Below are positions 57,907-64,000 of a DNA stretch of 64,000 nucleotides, in pieces; the stretch's first letter is position 1, and each line of letters opens with the position of its first letter. Origin of the DNA: Neobacillus massiliamazoniensis (lineage in GTDB: Bacteria; Bacillota; Bacilli; Bacillales; Cytobacillaceae); NCBI RefSeq assembly GCF_001048695.1, contig NZ_CVRB01000001.1:744001-808000 (forward strand). The letters are read 5' to 3'. The notes below the pieces were generated by a model. It saw only the letters and a program-made list of their open reading frames with translations, had not been told where the DNA came from and searched no databases. Position numbers and translations under genes: made by a program.

Positions 57907-58791
57907 TTACGACGATTTGCCAAGTGATAAGATTTTTTCAAAAAAGCCATGTAGTCCTTTTGTTGAAACGGAAGAAGTCCGATTGACATCAGGTAAATAA
58001 GAATATGCGATTTCTTTGATACTTTTTGATGCGGAACATTTGGGATACGCAATTAAAAAAGGCATTTGCGATTTGACGGACTTATAAATATGTTCATCCT
58101 CCATCAGAAAACCAAGTGTTTTCAAAGGCATTTTGAGAAATTTACTAGATGCATTTTTCATCGCTCTTGATGTTTCAACCGCTTCTAGATAAGATCGGGC
58201 CCGGTTCACCACCAAAAAAAATGTTGGAGTTTGACTCGTATAGCGAAGAACCGTTTTCATTACAGCATAAGAATCGGCAATGGAAGTTGGCTCTGGTGTC
58301 GTAACCAAAATGGTTTCATCAGATGCTAAAATGAAATCAACAAGCTCCTTAGATATACCAGCACCGGTGTCCAGTAAAATGAAATCAGCATAGGTTTGCA
58401 GTTCTTGAAGCTGACTCAAAAAAAGTAAAACCTTTGTTTGATCTATTTTTGATAGATCTTCCATTTCCAGACCGCCTGCAATATATTCGATGCCAAAAGT
58501 ACCTTGTTCGATGACGTCCCAAATCGATTTCCTTTGGTAAAGGACATCTGCCAAACTGTAACGCGGCCTGATGCCCATTAGTATATTAATATTGGCCGTG
58601 GATAAATCCAGATCCAAGATGACCACTTTTTTTCCGAACTCTTTTAAGGCTAATGCAAAATTAAGTGAAAAGTTGGATTTGCCGACCCCACCCTTTCCAC
58701 TTGTGATGGTAATGATACGAGATAATGGTTTTTGTTCCTGCTGATCATGAAATCGATGCATATAGTCTCTTAGCGTTTGAGCTTGATCCAT
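57907..58791 (-). CDS. flhG: Flagellar number/placement ATPase FlhG (MinD/ParA type)
   Basis: 294 residues. An N-terminal activator helix DQAQTLRDYMHRFHDQ, the FlhG-type motif that stimulates the FlhF GTPase, precedes the deviant Walker A ITSGKGGVGKSNFSLNFA, VVILDLDLSTANINILMG and IDQTKVLLFLSQLQELQT with DTGAGI. The MinD-like membrane helix (near the C-terminus, GLHGFFEKILSL) is plausible. FlhG limits flagellar number and places basal bodies with FlhF. Its start overlaps the end of flhF by 47 bases. Confidence 0.93.
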   Translation of the reverse strand: MDQAQTLRDYMHRFHDQQEQKPLSRIITITSGKGGVGKSNFSLNFALALKEFGKKVVILDLDLSTANINILMGIRPRYSLADVLYQRKSIWDVIEQGTFGIEYIAGGLEMEDLSKIDQTKVLLFLSQLQELQTYADFILLDTGAGISKELVDFILASDETILVTTPEPTSIADSYAVMKTVLRYTSQTPTFFLVVNRARSYLEAVETSRAMKNASSKFLKMPLKTLGFLMEDEHIYKSVKSQMPFLIAYPKCSASKSIKEIAYSYLPDVNRTSSVSTKGLHGFFEKILSLGKSS

Positions 58792-60082
58792 TTTCGATTT
58801 CCTCTCCTATTAAGTATCTCGCTAGATGAGCTGCATCGATTGTTGTAATATCTTCAGGAACACTTTGTCCATTTGTGATATACGCTAATTGGTATGGATA
58901 GTGAAAAGCAATATTAAGAATGGAGCCGTAACTGCTAGTTTCGTCATATTTCGTTAAGATTAGTTTCTGTATTGAGCTTTCCAAAAACTTATCTAACAAA
59001 ATTTTCATATCTTCAAATTTTGTGGTCATGCTTAAAACCAAATAATTATCACTCTTAAGTGATTGATTCAAAAATTCATTTATCGAATTCCGGTACTCAA
59101 TCTCTTTATAATTACGTCCTGTCGTATCCATATAGATAAGGTCATAATGTTCTAGTTTTTTAAGGACGACCTTTAATTCTTCAGCAGATCGGACCACTTC
59201 GATCGGAACATTCAAAATTCCAGCATACGTCTTTAGTTGCTCCACAGCAGCAACCCGATAGACGTCTGAAGTGATCATGGCCACTCTACGTTTTTGTTTT
59301 AACACCTGTTCGGTGGCGAGCTTAGCGATCGTGGTGGTTTTTCCAACACCAGTTGGCCCAATTACATTAATCATCCGGGTCTCTTCATCGATGGTGTTCG
59401 ATGTTAAAACCCTCTTATCGAGAATCTCTTGAACAATACAGATCATTTCGTTTTTAATGATGTCATCATCCAAGCCAGTCATAGTTTCATATTTTTTAAT
59501 CAGTCTATGTAAAATAAATTCAACAACTTCCTCATTTACCCCCTGTTTTCGCAAATGGTCCATCCGTTTGACCAATTCAGGAGGCAAAGCATTGCTTTGT
59601 TTATCGTTCATCATGAAGGACATCATCATTTTTCGTAAATGCTGAAGCTCATCAAGTACTGGACTTTCTTTTTCTACTTGATTAATGGGTGAAGAAAAAG
59701 ATTCTTGCTTTACAGGTGAAGAAACAATTTCTTCCTTTTCAGCTGTTTGTTGAGAGTAAAACTGATATAAATTTTTTGGTTTTTTATAGAGGACAGATGA
59801 ATCACTTTCCCCCTCATCAAAAGGGGGGACCTGATTGTTCTGATTCTGAATATATTTTTCGCTCTTCTCTTTTAGTTCTAACGCAAATTTAGGTTCCTTT
59901 CGAGTACCTTCCTTTTCCACCGAATAGGCTGTTACCTCATATTTTTGTTTCGCAAATAAGCCGAACATTCCGCCTATTTTAACCATCCTCGTATTCACGA
60001 TGATGGCATTATCACCTAATTGTTCCCGTACCATTTTTAATGCTTGTGGCATAGAATCCGCGATAATTTTTTTCGTTATCAT
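58745..60082 (-). CDS. flhF: Flagellar SRP-type GTPase FlhF
   Basis: 445 residues. The B domain (MPQALKMVREQLGDNAIIVN, KQKYEVTAYSVEKEG) leads to a long charged, disordered stretch, then the NG GTPase core: NVIGPTGVGKTTTIAKLATE (G1), DVYRVAAVEQLKTYAGILNV, YMDTTGRNYKE (G3), LTKYDETSSYGSILN (G4). FlhF dimerises at the pole or along the cell and recruits the basal body; FlhG turns over its GTP. Starts with a 4-base overlap of flhA. Full length. Confidence 0.94.
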   Translation of the reverse strand: MITKKIIADSMPQALKMVREQLGDNAIIVNTRMVKIGGMFGLFAKQKYEVTAYSVEKEGTRKEPKFALELKEKSEKYIQNQNNQVPPFDEGESDSSVLYKKPKNLYQFYSQQTAEKEEIVSSPVKQESFSSPINQVEKESPVLDELQHLRKMMMSFMMNDKQSNALPPELVKRMDHLRKQGVNEEVVEFILHRLIKKYETMTGLDDDIIKNEMICIVQEILDKRVLTSNTIDEETRMINVIGPTGVGKTTTIAKLATEQVLKQKRRVAMITSDVYRVAAVEQLKTYAGILNVPIEVVRSAEELKVVLKKLEHYDLIYMDTTGRNYKEIEYRNSINEFLNQSLKSDNYLVLSMTTKFEDMKILLDKFLESSIQKLILTKYDETSSYGSILNIAFHYPYQLAYITNGQSVPEDITTIDAAHLARYLIGEEIENGSSSNAKRLYASIS

Positions 60083-62112
60083 ATGTTAACAACTCCTATA
60101 CTTTGGATCTCAATAGTAGGCTCGAGCTCAGTGTATGCCAGAACAGGCACTGTCGGCAAGATTTTATCAACAAACTGTTTTAAATACATTCGAATGTTAG
60201 GTGAGGTTAAGAAAATCGGCTGCCCGCCTGCATTCATGACGTGTTCAATCTGCTCCTGTAATGTTTCAGTAATCTTTCTTGATATGTTCGGATCCATAGA
60301 AAGGTAATATCCGCCTGCCTCCGTTTGTTGGATTGAATCGGAAATACCTTTTTCTAATTTAGCCCCTGCCGTCAACACATGGATGACTCCATTCTCTGCA
60401 TATTGCTCCGTTATTTGTCGGGTTAACGATTGGCGAACGTATTCCGTTAACACTTTCGGATCTTTCGTATAGGCAGCGAAATCGGCAAGTGTTTCAAATA
60501 TCATAGCAAGATCGCGTATCGATATTTGTTCACGCAGCAGATTCTGTAATACTTTTTGAATATCTCCATTCGATAATAATCCCGGGACAAGTTCCTCGAC
60601 CAGATTCGGATGAGTTGTTTTCAAGTTTTCGATTAATTCTTTTGTCTCTTCTCTCCGCAATAACTGGTGCGCATACCGTTTTAATACCTCTGTTAAATGC
60701 GTGGCAATCACCGATGGCGGGTCGACAATCATATAGCCCAAGAGCTCAGCCTTTTGTTTCTCATCCACATTTACCCAAACTGCTGGCAATCCAAAAGCAG
60801 GCTCAACGACCTGAATACCCTCTATTGAACTATCTTCTGGTCCTTGATTCATGGCAAGAAAATGATCAAGATATACTTCCCCGGAAGCAATCCGACTTCC
60901 ACGGAATTTTAATACATATTGGTTGGGTGGCAACTGTAAATTGTCACGAATCCTGATCGTTGGTAATATCAATCCTAATTCAATCGCAAATTGCCTGCGG
61001 ATCATGACAATCCGATCGAGTATATCTCCACCCTGATTTTTATCAGCAAGTGGAATCAATCCGTACCCAATCTCTAGCTCCAACGTATCAAGCTGAAGAA
61101 GATTGAGCACTTTTTCCGGACTGCCGATATCTTCTTCTTTTCCTTCCATTTCTACCTGTTCAATACGTGTCTCTTCTTTTTTCATAGCGCTTTGCATCGT
61201 ATAGGCACCAATGGACAAGGCTGCTGCAACAGGAACCGTGATAAAAAGTCCAATCGGTGTAAAGATCCCTAGTAACAAAATCGTTCCTGCTACAATATAC
61301 AGAAGCTTCGGGTAATTAAAAATTTGTTTCATGATATCGGAACCTAAATTACCGTCCGATGCTGCACGTGTTACGGTTATACCTGTCGCTGTGGAAATGA
61401 GCAAGGCAGGAACCTGGCTTACTAATCCATCACCGACAGATAACAATGTAAATGTGCTAGCTGCTTCTGCAAAACCCATTTTATGGATCCCTATCCCAAT
61501 AGCGAAACCGCCGATGACATTGATAATAAGGATAATAATCCCTGCAATGGCATCTCCTTTAACAAACTTACTTGCACCATCCATGGCGCCGTAAAAATCA
61601 GCTTCCTGTTCGATTTTCTTACGTCGTAGCCGCGCATCTTGCTCGCTAATTAACCCGGCATTCATATCTGCATCAATACTCATTTGCTTACCAGGCATCG
61701 CATCCAACGTAAACCGGGCTGCCACTTCTGCTACCCTTTCCGATCCCTTTGTTATCACGATAAATTGAATGACAACAAGGATTAAGAAGACGACAAAACC
61801 AACAACAGGATTTCCTCCAATAACAAAGGATCCAAATGTATCAATGACTTTACCGCCGTCTGCATTTGATAGAATCGAGCGAGTAGTCGATACATTAAGG
61901 GCTAAACGGAATAATGTTGTGAGCAGCAACGCAGTTGGAAAAATAGAAAATTCCAACGGCTCTTTCGTATTCATGGCTACTAACAAAATCATCAGTGACA
62001 CGCTAATATTACAGATTAAGAGAAAATCCAATATGAATGTGGGCATTGGAATGATCATCATCGCGACAATCAATATGACAACAAACAATACGGAAACATC
62101 TTTTGCCTTCAT
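60079..62112 (-). CDS. flhA: Flagellar export gate protein FlhA
   Basis: 677 residues. N-terminal membrane half with eight spans including the FHIPEP motif region TALLLTTLFRLALNVSTTRS, GERV-type AEVAARFTLDAMPGKQMSID then ADMNAGLISEQDARLRRKKI, and a C-terminal cytosolic domain (LELEIGYGLIPLADKNQGGD, PPSVIATHLTEVLKRYAHQL, LTEYVRQSLTRQITEQYAEN). It forms the ring of the type III flagellar export gate. Overlaps flhB by 4 bases (ATGA). Confidence 0.96.
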   Translation of the reverse strand: MKAKDVSVLFVVILIVAMMIIPMPTFILDFLLICNISVSLMILLVAMNTKEPLEFSIFPTALLLTTLFRLALNVSTTRSILSNADGGKVIDTFGSFVIGGNPVVGFVVFLILVVIQFIVITKGSERVAEVAARFTLDAMPGKQMSIDADMNAGLISEQDARLRRKKIEQEADFYGAMDGASKFVKGDAIAGIIILIINVIGGFAIGIGIHKMGFAEAASTFTLLSVGDGLVSQVPALLISTATGITVTRAASDGNLGSDIMKQIFNYPKLLYIVAGTILLLGIFTPIGLFITVPVAAALSIGAYTMQSAMKKEETRIEQVEMEGKEEDIGSPEKVLNLLQLDTLELEIGYGLIPLADKNQGGDILDRIVMIRRQFAIELGLILPTIRIRDNLQLPPNQYVLKFRGSRIASGEVYLDHFLAMNQGPEDSSIEGIQVVEPAFGLPAVWVNVDEKQKAELLGYMIVDPPSVIATHLTEVLKRYAHQLLRREETKELIENLKTTHPNLVEELVPGLLSNGDIQKVLQNLLREQISIRDLAMIFETLADFAAYTKDPKVLTEYVRQSLTRQITEQYAENGVIHVLTAGAKLEKGISDSIQQTEAGGYYLSMDPNISRKITETLQEQIEHVMNAGGQPIFLTSPNIRMYLKQFVDKILPTVPVLAYTELEPTIEIQSIGVVNI

Positions 62113-63176
62113 GCCATCCTCCCCTTAAAACGGCCTTCTTGATAATAAACATAAGCTAAAATTTCTGCTACTGCATTGAACAACTCTTCAGGAATGGTAT
62201 CCCCGATTTCTACTGAGGCAAATAAGGCCCTGGCCAATGGCTTATTTTCTACAGTCATAATTTTATTTTCGGCTGCGATTTCTTTTATTTTTAAAGCAAT
62301 ATGATCTTTTCCTTTTGCAATCACTTCGGGAGCATCCATTGATTCTACATCATAACGAATGGCCACAGCAAAATGTGTCGGGTTCGTTATGACAACGTCC
62401 GCTTTTGGCAGCTCCTGCATCATTCGACTCATCGATAACTTCCTTTGTTGAGCTCTTCTCTTTCCTTTTACCACCGGGTCTCCTTCCATCTTTTTGTATT
62501 CCTCTTTAATTTCCTGTTTGGACATCCGGAGTTTTTTTTCAAATTCAAATCGCTGATAAAAAAAATCAGCTGCCGCAAGGACGACTAAACAACCAGCCAC
62601 TGTCAGCCCTAGTTGAAGGATCAAAGAACCTATCAATCTCGCAGCATCATAAATGCTTTTTTGCCCAATGGAGAAAAGTTCCGTTTTCTGGTTCCAAATC
62701 ACCGCAAAAGCAATGCCAGACGTAATCGTAATTTTCAATAAAGCCTTTACTAACTCTACCAACGATCGGATGGAGAAAATATTTTTGGCTCCTTGAATCG
62801 GATTAAGTTTTCCAAAATTCATTTTTAACAAACCAATATTAAAATTAAAGCCGACCTGCAAAAAGTTTGCGAAAAGCCCCACCACCAAAACGATGGCAAA
62901 AAAGGGACCTAGCAATTTCGCAGCCTCCCATAATATCTGTTTAAACATTAACTGGAGGCTATGGTAGGAAATATCCCAAAGCATATATTCCTGAAAACAG
63001 CGGCGATAGATTTCCATGCAGCCTTCAACAATGCTCTTTCCAGCGATCATGAAGAAAGCGAAGCAAAGCAGCAATGTCAAAGAAGATGAAACTTCGGCGC
63101 TCTTGGCAACCTGCCCTTTTTTTCTTGCTTCCCGCCGTTTATGGGGGGTGGCTTTTTCTGTTTTTTCTCCAGACAT
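62109..63176 (-). CDS. flhB: Flagellar export switch protein FlhB
   Basis: 355 residues. N-terminal EKTEKATPHKRREARKKGQV, four spans, and the C-terminal autocleavage site ADVVITNPTHFAVAIRYDVE (NPTH). Cleavage between N and P changes export from rod-hook to filament proteins. Starts two bases after the fliR stop, overlaps flhA. Full length. Confidence 0.96.
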   Translation of the reverse strand: MSGEKTEKATPHKRREARKKGQVAKSAEVSSSLTLLLCFAFFMIAGKSIVEGCMEIYRRCFQEYMLWDISYHSLQLMFKQILWEAAKLLGPFFAIVLVVGLFANFLQVGFNFNIGLLKMNFGKLNPIQGAKNIFSIRSLVELVKALLKITITSGIAFAVIWNQKTELFSIGQKSIYDAARLIGSLILQLGLTVAGCLVVLAAADFFYQRFEFEKKLRMSKQEIKEEYKKMEGDPVVKGKRRAQQRKLSMSRMMQELPKADVVITNPTHFAVAIRYDVESMDAPEVIAKGKDHIALKIKEIAAENKIMTVENKPLARALFASVEIGDTIPEELFNAVAEILAYVYYQEGRFKGRMA

Positions 63177-63178
63177 GC

Positions 63179-63967
63179 TTACGCCCCCATTATTTTCAAA
63201 ATTGATGACATCGAATCAAACATAGTTTCGAATAGAACTTTCAACAAGTAAAAGAAACTAGGCAATACCAAAATATAAATCAAGAAATTAATCAAAATTT
63301 TGAGAGGTGGTGCCACAACAAAAATATTAATCTGTGGTACAGTCCGGGCAACAACCCCTAACGCAACGTCAACAATAAACAATGTTCCGATAATAGGAGC
63401 TGACATCATAAAACCAATCATAAACATTTGCTCAACACATTTCAGTATATAGGTCGACAACCGGCCGTCCATCAAGGCAGGTACCGCTGCCTGAAGTGAG
63501 ATCCAATCAAAACTGGCTAAGATCCCCTGGATTAAAAGATGATGTGCATTCGTAGAAAATAAGAATAAGAGCGCTAAAATATTTTGAAATTGACCGGTTA
63601 GCTGTGTATTTGTCCCGAAGGTTGGATCAAATAGATTGGCCATGGAAAATCCAATTTGCATGTCCATCAGCGATCCTGCTATTTGGACTGAATAGAGCAG
63701 GATGGTACCAACCATTCCCAACACAATTCCAACCAAAAACTCCTTCAGTATTAACAAGACCAATTCTCCCATTGATACAGATTGGATAGGATCCTTTATA
63801 ACGCCGACACATAAAATGCTAAGTACCACACTAAAACCTATTTTGAAAGTGTTTGGTATTTGGCGGCCAGAAAATAACGGCGCAGTTAACATAAATGTAG
63901 TGATCCGCACCAAGACAAGTAAAAAGGTCCACCAGGAAAAATGATCAAAAATAGGCATACTCATCAT
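63179..63967 (-). CDS. fliR: Flagellar export gate protein FliR
   Basis: 262 residues with five or six spans: FLLVLVRITTFMLTAPLFSG, SILCVGVIKDPIQSVSMG, LLILKEFLVGIVLGMVGTIL, ILALLFLFSTNAHHLLIQGI, PQINIFVVAPPLKILINFLI. The KEFLVG.VLG motif is typical of FliR/SpaR. With FliP and FliQ it forms the export channel entrance. The ATG at 63967 follows the TAA of fliQ directly; a second ATG at 63964 or the third Met at 63958 is also possible. Confidence 0.93.
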   Translation of the reverse strand: MMSMPIFDHFSWWTFLLVLVRITTFMLTAPLFSGRQIPNTFKIGFSVVLSILCVGVIKDPIQSVSMGELVLLILKEFLVGIVLGMVGTILLYSVQIAGSLMDMQIGFSMANLFDPTFGTNTQLTGQFQNILALLFLFSTNAHHLLIQGILASFDWISLQAAVPALMDGRLSTYILKCVEQMFMIGFMMSAPIIGTLFIVDVALGVVARTVPQINIFVVAPPLKILINFLIYILVLPSFFYLLKVLFETMFDSMSSILKIMGA

Positions 63968-64000
63968 TTACCCCACAAATTTCGAAAGATTTCCCCACAA
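63968..64000 (-). CDS. fliQ: FliQ C-terminus (partial, start off the window)
   Basis: Only the last ten codons and the stop are visible: LWGNLSKFVG then TAA at 63968-63970. The order fliQ-fliR-flhB-flhA is standard, and the sequence fits the short tail after the second span of FliQ. It abuts fliR. Confidence 0.65.
   Translation of the reverse strand: MWGNLSKFVG

Overview
This window looks like chromosome from a motile, spore-forming member of the Bacillaceae (Bacillus sensu lato, of the Neobacillus/Mesobacillus kind). The bases are AT-rich and many genes start with TTG or GTG behind strong Shine-Dalgarno sequences. The gene set is typical of the group: spore-associated Tgl and YheC/D-type proteins, YhaN/YhaO, a TPP-riboswitch thiamine-salvage operon, Hut enzymes, CsoR-type copper control and a Bacillus-style fla/che segment ending in SigD. 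I infer this from gene content, not from a database search.

Layout. 1-9.3 kb is an accessory zone of small stress or modification genes (GNAT acetyltransferases, a ComB-like phosphatase, a GyrI-like protein, ABM monooxygenase, peptidase E, flavodoxin-fold reductases around a MarR regulator). At least three of its genes are broken, and it holds an intergenic array of exact 52-bp repeats with a 156-bp higher order. 9.4-17.5 kb has a membrane protein with a recent internal duplication, two DinB proteins, a VOC protein, a small membrane/XRE operon, a second-type ClpP with an ECF sigma factor, a lone tRNA-Pro(GGG) and an ANT(6)-type adenylyltransferase. 17.6-30 kb has MATE and MFS exporters, the YhaO-YhaN nuclease/ATPase pair, a MarR/efflux pair with clear operators, Tgl, and several dispersed repeats.

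29.9-37.4 kb is one long thiamine-salvage operon read leftward behind a TPP riboswitch: thiM-thiD-thiE-thiW, then ylmB-tenA-thiZ-thiX-thiY. Together they recover the thiazole alcohol and degraded pyrimidine pieces and join them; no de novo genes (thiC, thiG) are present. 38.5-44.2 kb carries hutU-hutI-hutG (histidine breakdown without hutH here) and an AraC-type response regulator whose phospho-acceptor position is Glu. 44.4-48.6 kb has an ATP-grasp spore-type protein, a nucleotide pyrophosphatase-like enzyme and a UMF1-type transporter.

48.7-52.2 kb holds a strongly folded non-coding element next to a copper operon of unusual order (copA, a 28-codon membrane ORF, csoR, copZ). 52.3-56.7 kb holds a 20-bp-period repeat array, a small alarmone synthetase, a CBS protein, Tag glycosylase, a ComA-like response regulator and a GC-rich mobile-type repeat. 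56.7 kb to the end is a flagellar operon read leftward: fliQ (tail), fliR, flhB, flhA, flhF, flhG, a small membrane protein and sigD, without the chemotaxis genes that separate flhG from sigD in B. subtilis.

The most unusual material is non-coding: three intergenic tandem arrays of unrelated sequence, a dispersed palindromic TGTCAGGCACC family (five loci), a two-copy GC-rich inverted-repeat element, and the multi-stem element at 48.7-48.95 kb.
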